NCBI GenBank assembly: GCA_029747585.1
Contig: JAPEVF010000666.1
Coordinates: 1-25,310, forward strand
Length of the DNA: 25,310 nt
Source of the DNA: Pleurotus djamor
Lineage: Eukaryota; Basidiomycota; Agaricomycetes; Agaricales; Pleurotaceae
Reading direction: 5' to 3'
Below, one piece after another: positions 10,325 through 20,247 of the stretch (positions are counted from its first letter, which is position 1; every line of letters starts with the position of its first letter). The notes below the pieces were generated by a model. That model was given only the letters and a program-made list of their open reading frames with translations, did no database searches and was not told the origin of the DNA. The translations under genes were made by a program, and so were the position numbers.

Positions 10325-11050
10325 ACCTCAAGCTCAAGCTCCTCGGAGTACTTACTAGTACTACTTACAGTCATGGTAATGTGGGTTCACATCTGACTCA
10401 GCTCCCATGCTAACTACTGTATGATCGTGTGCTTGCCTAGATGCAGATATCAGAATGTGGTGAGTGTCATTTTTATTACTCGACAAGTTTGGTTGGACGC
10501 TCAATAAATTATACTTCATCTTGGTTCTACCGGGTAGTACCCACTTCGAAGTACCGTCCAATCTTCCTAATCGGGCTATAGGAATATCTAGGGGAGAATA
10601 TACTCTGGCCTCGTCCAGATTTTGGGTATTCGAACCTGTTGCTGAATCCAGCACAACGGGGGCTCTCTAGGCCAATGACAGATCTTCGTGCTCAAGTTAG
10701 AACTACGATCCGGCATGATATCGGCTGAACAATGTGCAACCGGCACCGAAAGAGAATAGGTATCAGAACACATCGTATTATCCTTCGGTGATGGACACAT
10801 CCTGCTGTTCGGCACGATGTCCATGCCAATGATAGAATCAACTCGCCGTGTTCATCGCTACACGCGTTGTTGAACATTTACCCGTAGCATGAGGTGGTTG
10901 TGTTACTCGACGCTGCCATTCTAATTACGGTCTTTCTTGACCGTAACGGAAGGTGGTGTGAAGACAGCTGCCGTTTGACATAACATATGACTGGCTAATT
11001 CGCTAGTTTGAGGCAGAGCAACATACGACATCGCCGAACGAGGGCTTGGG
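10325..11050. other. Non-coding stretch, nothing recognised
   Basis: About 700 bases between two genes of unknown function with convergent ends. Short frames on both strands look like chance. I see no transposon ends, RNA gene or clear repeat. Confidence 0.4.
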
Positions 11051-11556
11051 TCAGGTTATTGGGCGCACATCTGTTGGCAACGGTGTGATCCATAACGTGG
11101 TTTCAATTGTATTTCGAATCATTGAACAAGCGCTTTCAAGATCTCGCCCGTAGCGTGAGTGATTTTCTACGTATTCGAGAATAGTTTCTGACTTTGGGAT
11201 GAGTTGAATCAGCCCACGGGCCGCATGGAAACCGGATGTCCCTCCAGCTTCAGCGCCTCTCGGCTGCTGATCTCCGTGTTTCAAGGACAAAGTGTCATTA
11301 GAGATAAAGACCAAAACGGCCACCACTGACTATGAAGTACAGAGATCGAGGAGGGCTGGAGGGCTGTGAAGGTCATACGCACACACAGGTCAGCTTGGAT
11401 GCTTGCGTTCCACGCAAAGTCACACTAATGTTGATCCCAAGGAACTTGGAGAAGAGGTCGAGGCATAGCCTCTGCCTTTGATAAGCGGCGTCCCTGGAAC
11501 GCCACTACGCCGAAAGAAGTCTACCGATCGATTCACCTGCCTAAAATGGAAATCAT
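11051..11556 (-). CDS. Possible small spliced gene of unknown function (or gene remnant)
   Basis: The 3' exon, 11329-11051, is an open frame with protein-like composition (SGFHAARGLIQLIPKSETIL, ILEYVENHSRYGRDLE, TLWITPLPTDVRP). Upstream, 11493-11385 stays open in a compatible phase and contains CLDLFSKFLGINISVTLRGT. The joining intron 11330-11384 is 55 nt (GTGTGC..ATAG). A 20-nt first exon, 11556-11537, with ATG and a GTGAAT donor joins in phase across a 43-nt intron, giving 135 residues in all. I do not recognise a family. The second exon boundaries are well supported by the frame; the first exon is a guess. It could instead be the tail of a decayed longer gene. It is divergent from the chitin deacetylase, whose start lies about 150 bases away. 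Confidence 0.38.
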
Positions 11557-11654
11557 GATTTTGGTACGAAAAAATAATGAAAAACGGCTAGAGCTCTCCG
11601 CTAGCGACTCTAATGGAAATAAATAATGCGAGTCCCTGCTAGCCCAGTTCAGTC

Positions 11655-11708
11655 CTCCTTCCCCCCGTCACTGCTTGGGTTGCTCCTCCTCCTCCCCCAG
11701 GCTCACCA
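11655..11708 (+). promoter_or_regulatory. Pyrimidine-rich leader of the chitin deacetylase gene
   Basis: A CT-rich tract immediately before the ATG at 11709, typical of transcription start regions in fungi. An upstream ATG at 11626 opens a frame that overlaps the real start out of frame; it lies outside the CT tract, so it is probably not in the main transcript. Confidence 0.45.
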
Positions 11709-13334
11709 ATGTCGCGTCTCTTCGTCTCCGTTTTCCTCCTCTGCGCGACTCCTTTCGTTACTGCCGCCGCTCTGTCCGGCCAACACGAGGACCATCACGA
11801 CATTTCTCCGAGCAGGCTGCCATCTGCTTGGTTCCATGCTGACGACCATCCCGTGCACAAGTTGTTCAAGCGTGCGCCAACGACCGACGGCATCACCTAT
11901 GCTGATGTAGGTTCACCAAGTAAGTCGTCGTTCTCGCTTATCGTTCGGTGCGTTTCATGGTGAGACCGTTATCAGCTTGGTCCAGTGGTTTCCCCCGCGC
12001 TGCTCCCGACCCATCACGGCTCCCGCAAGCATGGGTTGATGCCCTTCAGGCAGCCGTTAGCGAAGGAAAAATCCCTGGTATCCCTCAAACTACGAACACT
12101 CCTCAAACAAATCCCGTCTATCCTCGTGGTACCAGCCCAACCGATCCTAACGTCTGCTCTGCAACGTATAAGTGTCGGATTCCGGGCGATACTTGGGATG
12201 CACCCGATGGTCACTTTGGTACTGGCTTTGATGATGGTCCCCAACCCGTTCGTGACCACTTGAAATCTTGAAAACTTCGCGCTGACATCAGTCTTAGGCC
12301 TCCGCACGGCTCAACCAATTTCTGAGACAAAATAATGAACGCGCGACTCACTTCATGATCGGTCTGAATATCCTCAACAATCCCGACCTCTTCCTTGAAG
12401 CCTTCGCAGAACTGGAAAATGATATTGCCGTCCATACCTACACCCATCCCTACATGACGACCCTGTCTAATGAAGAGATTGTCGGTCAGCTCGGCTGGAC
12501 TATGGAGATCATTCACAACTCTACGGGCGGTCGCCTCCCTAGGTATTGGAGACCGCCTTACGGCGACTACGACATGCGTGTCAGGGCTGTTGCACGCGAG
12601 GTCTTTGGATTGGAAGTCATCCTTTGGAATCAAGAGTACGTGTTGATGTCGTTGGACCCCCTATGACGTCCGTGGCTAATTTCGCCTACCATTCCTTAGT
12701 ACGGCTGACTGGAGTCTAACCACGGGAGCCACCACGATGGGTGCTATAAATTCCTCCTTCCATGGATGGTTAACTGGTTCGTTAGCCCATCGGTGCTCAA
12801 CTCCATAAACTCACTGTTGATCCCCTCTAGGTCCCAAGTCGCCTGGTCTCATTGTCCTTGAACACGAGTTATCAGATCAATCGGTTCAAGCATTTATCAA
12901 TGCTTATCCAGACATCAAGCGCAATGGATGGACGATGATCTCCCAAGCCGAGATCCCTGACGGTTCCGTGTACCAAAACGAGGATGACGCGGGCAACGTT
13001 CACCCTAACCTTGTTGGTGTACCCCTCACGATGGAATCGAGTACTTCCTCCAGCTCTTCTCCAACATCCCCCACGTCAGTTCTATTTTTATTTTTGCTTC
13101 CTGGATGCATCGTCTGACCCCGGTTCATCATGCCGTAATTTTAGAGCAAGCTCTGGCTCGGGAGCGTCGGCTACATCAAGTACTCCGCAATCCGGCACGC
13201 CCACCGGTGCAGCGTCCAATGACAACTCGAATAACTCGAACAACTCAAATGGAGCTTCATCAAGTACATCGCAGCCGTTGGCATCACTCCTCGTTGCATC
13301 GTTGTTCTTCCTGATTGGTATCTTCTCGGCATAG
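11709..13334 (+). CDS. Chitin deacetylase, CE4 family, secreted and probably GPI-anchored
   Basis: Six exons: 11709-11919, 11976-12247, 12298-12635, 12700-12776, 12831-13074, 13145-13334, giving 443 residues. The enzyme removes acetyl groups from chitin in the cell wall, yielding chitosan. A signal peptide covers about residues 1-20, and a Lys-Arg site (54-55, KLFKR/APTT) suggests Kex2-type propeptide removal. The CE4 motifs appear in order: FDDGP with catalytic and metal-binding Asp near 156-157; HTYTHP with metal-binding His near 207 and 211; RYWRPPYGD near 243-251; DTADW near 274-278; IVLEHE with His near 311. The C-terminus is a Ser/Thr/Asn-rich stalk followed by a hydrophobic tail (LASLLVASLFFLIGIFSA), typical of GPI attachment. 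The residue before FDDGP is Gly where Thr or Ser is usual. It stands alone on its strand between an uncertain gene and the kinase. Confidence 0.93.
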
Positions 13335-14481
13335 TCGTTTGTGCGTTATCCACGCCCAACGGCCGCGTTCAGTTCACGTTGCCAAGAAGCTGTATCGCTT
13401 TCCCCCTTCGTTCATTGCTTCCGCCGAGATTCAAGGACTTGAAAGTTTTGTTTTACTCCTCTCACGGCTTTGGACTATATCCAACGTGGGCCCTAGACTT
13501 GTCTGTCTCTTTGTCTGTCTCTCCTCTCTCCCGCGAACATTCCTGTCTATATATACACTTGCACTCTTTCCACACCCACTTCGTTTACTGACTCATGGAC
13601 CTAGCTCCTTGTGACGTTGTCGTATTTATATAGCATCTATATACCTGTATAGAATATTTGAATATCCTTTTGTATAATCGGGGACATCTTATCTTTGTGC
13701 ACACTACATAGCTACCATTGCTACATTGATGGTTTTGTCACGTACCATTGATAGTCGTTCTAGTTACGCCCCCCACACGAACTCGCTTCCGCCTTCACGA
13801 ACTATATTTACACCGCAATGGATTGATCAGATTACTGATGCTTGTGGCTTTTGGTCGCCCGCCTCATTCCCTTTAGTTTAAATTTTACCACAAAAATTTG
13901 ACCTGCGGATACATGGCCTCGTGAGGGTGAATTCAAATGATCGTTCTGCGAACATATGCAAGGCACAAGACAATTTGAGGCCATGATCGAATCTTTTTGA
14001 GGGGACGAAAAACAGGTGGTGTGCGTTATTTCTAGATGTCGGATTGGAAATGCGAACCTCGAATCGAATGGCCTGTAACTAGGAGTGAAAAAGAAAGAAA
14101 GCGTTACGCGTTATATGTCATAAATAGATACACAAGGAACAGCGTGTCGTGATATAATTATACATGTACTTTGAATATATGTATGCGGAGCGTCATGGGG
14201 TCGTAGAGAAGAGGAACCCAGAAAACCAGTATTCGAATCATGGCATAGAGGATGTGGCGTATGAGTACCTGAGTATCCAATCTGAATATGAAGCTTGTAG
14301 CTTCAAAAGGGATTAACAGGTTCGAGTGTAGCCAGCAAAGACGGATGTTCGGAAGTGTCCAAAGTTTTGCCGATNAAACGTGGCGAAAAAGGGAACAACA
14401 GGCGTGCTCGAGAGAACGAAGGGGGGGGGGGGGGTGAGGTCGCCGTGGTGAGAAATCGTGTCGTCAAGTGTCGTTAAATTA
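13335..14481. other. Convergent intergenic region, 3' ends of chitin deacetylase and kinase genes
   Basis: Over 1.1 kb without a supported gene. The left part is T- and pyrimidine-rich, as expected of a 3' UTR. An ambiguous base lies at 14375 and a run of 14 G at 14421-14434, both signs of uncertain sequence. No RNA gene or repeat recognised. Confidence 0.45.
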
Positions 14482-16991
14482 CTACATTATACTAGGCCAT
14501 TTCAGTTTAAGGCCTTCTAACCATCGCATGTATAAAAGTTCAGCTATTGGGGACTTGCGGGCGCCGGAGGAGCCATCGCTCTTGGTCGAGGCGGCAGATG
14601 ACGTGAGGTCTGAGGGAGAGGGAAGACCAGAGATCTCTTCTTGTACTTCCGTGACGACGAGCCCCTTGGAGGTCATTTCACTCTTTCGGGTGATGCGTTT
14701 ATGGGGGAAGAGACCTCGTGTAGTTTGGATATGTTGCTTCACAGCGGGGTTACTGTTCCAATAGGCATCAGCGATCAGCAATAAGCCATAAGGGAGACGG
14801 AAAGACTGACTCATTTATACCAGAGAGGATATCCAGTATAACGTTATAAGCTAATTCCGGATTTGCGTCTTTGAGTTCGGAGAAGCCCCGCGATAGCATG
14901 CTCAGAGATTCAATTTCTCTAGCATCCATATCGTCACGAGTAGCCTGTAAGCAGTTAGCATTTATGATATTTTAGTGGAAATGGAAGCAAAGACTTACGT
15001 TGTGCAGTATTGGCAGGACGACATCCTCCACTAACGACTTGCCAGCTTTTCCCACCTCGCTTGCGCGACGTTTATGGGATGATGAAACGGGTGAGGTAGG
15101 AGCTGAGCCATTACTAGCCTCGCGTCTTGCGGCACCGACATATTCAGCAGATAACCTCAGTGACCCAGCGGCGTCAACTTTCTTGACTGGACGGATAGTA
15201 TCGACGCCGCTGCCCAAGTCGGCTTCGCGCATCACAGTACCCGGACCGTCGACAATCGTGCGAGCGGCATACGACGCCCGTCTGGTACTTGAACGCATGG
15301 AACCCGAATAAGCTGGTGGGGCACCCTGAGGTGGGTCATCGCCTTGTTGAGAAATTTCATCAGAAACGACGGCAGGTAAGTCCTTTTCAACGGACGGCGG
15401 TGGTTTGATGATGACAGTAGAATGTGCAGCACTGAGGTTCGATCCGATACCATTAACCAACGGATCACTACCTTTAGTGGCGGCCCCAGAGTCAATTGTC
15501 GAACGATCGTCTTCAGCTGCATAGGCGTCTTCGTCATCCTCGTCAGGGATCATACCGGGAGGCATAGTCAAGTCCTTAGCCATGCTACGGAAGGTACCCA
15601 TAGCAGACACCGACTTGACGGTGGTAAAATTCCATTCGCTCCGCATTGTGTTGTTGGCATCCCACGCTTGAATGGTAGGTTGATGCATAACATTGCCTTT
15701 TTGAGGCGAACGAGCACGGAAATCCTGATACCGCTCGATGAGCTCGGTGAGGTAGGACGTCTTCCTTGCGGTGCGAATAAATTTATGCTGAAGCAACTCA
15801 TTCGCTGAGGGTCTCTGCAGAGGCATCAGCAAGCAAGCCAAAATTATTCAAATCAAGGCGCTCACCAGTTTGGGATCCTTGGTCAGACATTGAGCAACAA
15901 AGTCCTTGAAGGTGGCTGAGAAAGCTCCGTCGAGCACAGGAGGCTTCGCTTTGGGGATGAGGAACAACACTCGCATTGGATGATATTCTGCAAGAGGTGG
16001 TTCGCCTTTGGCCATCTCGATGGCGGTAATACCCAAACTCCACAAATCCGCTTTCGAATCATACCCTGACTGCCGTATCACTTCCGGTGCCATCCAGAAC
16101 GGGGTACCGACGAAAGTGTGTCGAAGGGTGTTCGTGAGCTGAGCAGCCACACCGAAATCGGCAAGTTTGACCTTTCCCGATGACGAAAGTAAGACATTGG
16201 CGGCCTTGATATCTCGGTGTATCGTCCCTTCGGTATGGAGGTAGTCCAATCCCAGTAGAAGCTCCCGGCATATGACAGCGATGTGGGCTTCGGAAAAAGA
16301 ACCGGCCTTGAGTAGGTCGAGACACGAACCGCCAGCAAGGAACTCCATCACTATCCAGAGTTTGTAGGCGACGACGAAGGAGCCATAGTAGCGCGTCACA
16401 TATTCAGAGTCGCATTGCGCTAGACTCGCAATCTCTTGCTGGATTTCCGAGATGTCATCATCCGAATCTTCGAGATCTACAGTAGAAAGCGTTTGCCGAG
16501 CGCTTAGTGTATGTACTGCAAAAGTGCCTCATGCTGTAGTCACTCACCTATCTGCTTGATGGCAACTATCTGCTTGGTCTCGTTGTGAATGGCCTTGTAA
16601 ACGGTTCCGAAGCTGCCCGTTCCCAACTTCTCCAGCAGTGTGTATTGGCTGGCCGGGTTGTTGCTAGGGATCGGGTACGGCTCTCGCATGGGCTTCACAT
16701 CGGCCTGTGGAGAAGGGGGAGGAGAACGAGTCAGCACCCGTGGTTTGGGAGCAAGTTCGTCGGTGCTCTGCCGCCTGAGACGGGAGGCGGGGAACATGAT
16801 GGAGTAGAGGCGACCGTGTCTCAGAAGGAAGCTGCCTCTGACCTCATGTCCAAATTTGCCCAAAGATGGAGAAGTGCCCGCACGTGGCCCACCACCATCA
16901 AGGAGAAAAAAACAACAGAGCATCCAGACATCCACGGTTTATCACGAAATGTTCCCCCTGGGTTCAAAACGAGGCAAGATCGACTTACCAT
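14482..16991 (-). CDS. Ste20-family protein kinase, GCK-III (MST3/Sid1/Don3-like)
   Basis: Six exons (5' to 3'): 16991-16989, 16704-16548, 16476-15866, 15814-14999, 14944-14811, 14752-14482, giving 663 residues. The kinase domain is complete: GTGSFG loop near 29-34, catalytic Lys near 51, [10 protein letters not shown] near 139-148, DFG near 160-162, [10 protein letters not shown] in the activation segment. The insert [16 protein letters not shown] after the VAIK motif is characteristic of GCK-III kinases. A long Ser/Thr-rich linker leads to a conserved C-terminal block ([38 protein letters not shown]). In fungi such kinases act in cytokinesis, polarity and septation signalling. The start is the weak point: exon 1 would hold only the ATG before a strong GTAAGT donor and a 284-nt intron ending in a textbook branch site and acceptor. 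An in-frame ATG at 17075 would add 28 residues; ATG 16797 would need that intron retained. Confidence 0.92.
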
Positions 16992-17622
16992 GTTCACTAA
17001 TGTTTGATCCCCTGAAAGTGGTTTTGATTGCCTGGATGAGGAGACGAGGGTGAATAAGGGTCTTGTGCAAGGCATATCGAAAAATGGGGAATACGATAGA
17101 TATCGGTAGATGGAATACGTACCAGACAGACGTAGATATATATGCTGGCCTTTCGCTCGAACCCTCGAAACGTTCTCTCTGCTATTTAGGCCAGGAGTCG
17201 GAGTCTGCTCAAACTCGAAGGGCAGCACAGGTTGGGAAAATGCGCTAGTTGAAATGGCCGATTGTCTCGACCCGAGTTCCCTTGAACGAACGAATGAAGC
17301 TAGAAGCAGACCGCAGACCGCAGAAATCGAGTCCGGGGGTGTCGAGAATGGGCGTCGGTGGTGGAGGATGAAAGAAACGATGCAGGCCTGCCTTCCGGCG
17401 TCAGAGGCCTGATTTGGAAGGCGGTCATTTATTGCTTCATTTTGCCTCAAATCTGAAACGCTTCAAAATGCTTGCCTCATACACAAGATATACAATCCCA
17501 ATCATCATATCATATAGCCATAGTGGTTTGTAATTGCGTGGAAGGCATATGGACATGGACTGAACATGTAAAAAGTGATGCGTGTCGAAGCGCTCCCCCA
17601 AAAATGATACATCTCAAGCACT
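16992..17622. promoter_or_regulatory. Leader and promoter region of the kinase; 3' flank of the ribosomal gene
   Basis: Both neighbours are on the minus strand, so this holds the kinase promoter and 5' UTR and the 3' UTR of the ribosomal protein gene. A frame without stops spans 16821-17450 on the minus strand. It begins with TTG, has no recognisable product and is in frame with the kinase ATG. Confidence 0.45.
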
Positions 17623-18182
17623 TCATGCAGCCTTGACAGCGTATTTGCGGATGGGGAAGTTCTGGTCCTTCTTCGTTTGCTTCAGAGTCTTGAGCGAGGC
17701 CTCGTGCTAAAAGAGCCAGTTAGGATACGATTAGTCGTGGCGAATTGCACGCGAAAACGTACCTTGGTCAGTCTCCTTCTGATCGCACGAGTCTTCTTGG
17801 GTCGGAGGTCAAGAGGCAAGAACTTTTTCTTCTTGTAGTACTCGCGGAGGTTTTGCCGTGACTTCTGGTTGATGACGGTCAACACACGGGCAATCGACTT
17901 GCGGACAGTGTTACTGGAACAAGACAGGGTAATATCAGAATCCAGATTAGCATAACTTCAGCCAATGGACGCACATTTTAGTCAATTTCGATGCTGAGCC
18001 GCCAGCAATCTTCTGCACACGCAGAGTCAAGAGCTCATTCTTCAACTCGCCCAATTGTTTGGTCAAGTCGTTCTTCGACCTAACGAACGGATCGCCTAGT
18101 CAGAAACGGAGATCCATGACCACAAAGACACAACCGCCGCGTACTTGGATTGGAGTTCGTAGGCCTTGACTTTTCCTGGCAT
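17623..18182 (-). CDS. RPL35: 60S ribosomal protein L35 (uL29)
   Basis: Four coding exons: 18182-18145, 18079-17975, 17913-17763, 17706-17623, giving 125 residues, close to the 120-123 usual for the family. The protein starts [18 protein letters not shown], followed by [35 protein letters not shown], the basic run [20 protein letters not shown] and a C-terminal IRKYAVKA, all diagnostic of eukaryotic L35. It sits near the exit of the 60S peptide tunnel, where it contacts the signal recognition particle and translocon. All three coding introns are 56-65 nt with good signals. A further intron probably lies in the 5' UTR. The gene follows HIS6 on the same strand. Confidence 0.97.
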
Positions 18183-18194
18183 TTTGAGGGATGT

Positions 18195-18354
18195 CTAAGC
18201 AGAAGGGAACAATATCAGAATCGTCGATACACGCATTGACCTCGTAGGCGAGAGAAAGTGGCGGGCAAGGGGGAATGGGTGGGGGCTATTCCAGCGATGA
18301 AGACGCTGTCGAGCATAATATGAAGCGATGGAGGCAGCGGACTGACATACTCAC
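18195..18354 (-). other. RPL35: Probable 5' UTR intron of RPL35
   Basis: A GTGAGT donor at 18354 and a CTGCTTAG acceptor at 18195 enclose 160 nt ending 12 bases before the ATG. The acceptor is preceded by a pyrimidine tract (TTCCCTTCTGC). Leader introns are frequent in ribosomal protein genes. Confidence 0.5.
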
Positions 18355-18649
18355 CTTGAGGAGGGCGTTGTCTTGCGTAGTCTCTAAGCCCTCTGCTAAC
18401 CGTGAACCCACCAAACCTTATTTTTTGAAACTGTAAAGTTGATTCCCACGGGTCCCGGTCAGCCTCTTCGTAGAAGCTCCTGAGGACGGCTCCTATGAGT
18501 CCTATCTTTACCTCCTTTTTACTCAAAGGCACCACAACCTTCATGTGTGCGCTTCCACGACGGACCGACACGAAAAATAGCTGCGAAAATCCAATTTTAT
18601 GATCTACAATCTATCACAATAGTGGTGGACTCGTCTACATACTCTATAC
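18355..18649. promoter_or_regulatory. RPL35 promoter and HIS6 3' flank
   Basis: A short spacer between two minus-strand genes. A minus-strand ATG at 18544 opens a frame of about 110 codons that runs through the presumed leader-intron donor; it has no family look and is probably chance. No clear ribosomal-gene promoter element recognised. Confidence 0.4.
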
Positions 18650-20050
18650 TTACACGTACTTTTCACTGCTTCCTTCGCGGCCTTGGTTATCCCTTCGAAC
18701 AAGCTCATCGAATTTAACCAGCGTTCCTCCGAAAATGTCCAATGCACTTGAAGTGGTGGGTGTAAGCATACTGGGGCTCGTAGATAATTGACCCGTAAGA
18801 TGACACACCTGCCGTAAGTCAAGTCTACTCGACCCCCGGACAACCTCTGTACGAGATCCATATCGCCGATGTCTGACAACCAGATCAATACGCGGAGACA
18901 GCGATCGTGCGGTTGCAAAGTATTGCTGACCTTTGGCACCACCGGCATAGGTGGTCGGTATGCTAACCCATTCACCTAGTCCTATCTCAATTGAAATATT
19001 GATTGATATCCCCAAGAGATTGCAATATTAGTGATTAGCTCACTCACGTTGAACGAGTTCTTGGTCAATTCCTTGGCATAGGCCTTCAACATCAGCGGCA
19101 TGAATCAAGAACTCGCTAGAGACAATCCCAATCAGCGAGCGGGCTCCGAGGGAAAGATCTGAGCAATGAAGCAGACCTACAATATTCGCTCAACAACGAA
19201 AGCGATTCTGCACATCAATGGTCAGGGTGCAACATCCTGGAGGGACGGCAAGGGTGCGCACCTTTCGATACATCCATATCAGTTTTGTCTTGCCATTTAT
19301 TCATAGCGACAATCCATTTCTCACTCTTTCTTCGACAACTACAAAAACGCGCACGCAGTATGAGAATCGGCTTGCTCAACGCTAGGAGAAATTAAGGAAA
19401 TTGGCTTGCCTGACATCAACCACCAATCTATCTTTCCCAACTAACGAAGACAGCGCCTTCAGTCGATCCAGAGAGAACTTCGCTTCGGGAAACAAGTAAG
19501 ACGTTACGATGACCTGAGGAATAGTGAAAACGCAACCGTGCATAGTCAACAGACACTTCATAAATCCGGTGAGGGATCGAGTGATAAGCGCACCTTGCTC
19601 GCACCCGCTTCGATCCAGCTAAGAGCATTACTCTCATTGATTCCGCCGCCAACCTGGAGTCCACCTACCAGAAGCTATATCAAATCCACTTGAACCCTCT
19701 TGGGACGTTCGAATCGACCCACCAGGCCAAGCTTTCAACGCGTCCCGAGCCGCATCTTCATTACCCTTCCCAAGCATAATAACATGACCACCTTCCAATG
19801 CATTCTCCTTATAGAGTCGCGCGAAATCGCCAGATGAAAGACTATGCAAATGCATGCATACATCGTTGAGTTGTCACAATTAGATGTGGCCGTCTTAGGA
19901 TGGTGGAGAAACGGATACGCACCTCGACACGAAATTAGTTTTCAGAGTATCTGAGGCATGATCAGACAGCGTTCCGCCGACGATTTGTTTGACCTTCCCT
20001 TCATGGAGGTCGATACAAGGTCGGAACCGCGTGCGAGGTGATGAAGTCAT
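18650..20050 (-). CDS. HIS6: ProFAR isomerase (histidine biosynthesis, HisA/HIS6)
   Basis: Ten exons (5' to 3'): 20050-19923, 19841-19723, 19664-19594, 19513-19410, 19338-19262, 19207-19177, 19115-19048, 18981-18931, 18872-18809, 18746-18650, giving 269 residues against 261 in yeast. The enzyme is a cytosolic TIM barrel that converts ProFAR to PRFAR in the fourth step of histidine synthesis. Matches run the whole length: [19 protein letters not shown] with the first catalytic Asp, [66 protein letters not shown] with the second catalytic Asp, [16 protein letters not shown], and [18 protein letters not shown]. The ATG chosen lies eight residues before that first conserved block. One intron uses a GC donor. 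The gene starts 197 bases after the stop of the HOT gene on the same strand. Confidence 0.95.
19339..19409 (-). other. HIS6: GC-AG intron in HIS6
   Basis: The donor reads CAG/GCAAGC and the acceptor TTTTTGTAG, 71 nt. Only this junction yields the conserved V-V-D-V-S-C-R run; the nearby GT (GTCAGG, three bases before the AG/GC junction) would give an early stop. Confidence 0.8.
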
Positions 20051-20247
20051 CGTGGAAGCTAGTGGCTTGGCGTTGGTGAGTACATAGGCACGCATTCTAC
20101 ACCTGCCACGCGGACTTTGAAAAGCCTGCTCGACAGCTCCACTACGAAGTCGGATTAGGCAGGTAGTATTCGCAAGTAGATAAGCCACTTGCGATTCGGC
20201 GAGAACGCCTTCATCGTAATAACTGGTGAGACTACTATTACTCCTTA

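Noticed and set aside
16821..17450. A 209-codon open frame on the minus strand upstream of the kinase
   Set aside because: It begins with TTG, has no recognisable domain, and crosses a strong GTAAGT donor; it is better explained as the leader plus first intron of the kinase.
18215..18544. A minus-strand frame of about 110 codons with an ATG, upstream of RPL35
   Set aside because: It runs through the probable leader-intron donor and into the intron, and the product has no family look. It may be in an upstream part of the promoter that is not transcribed.
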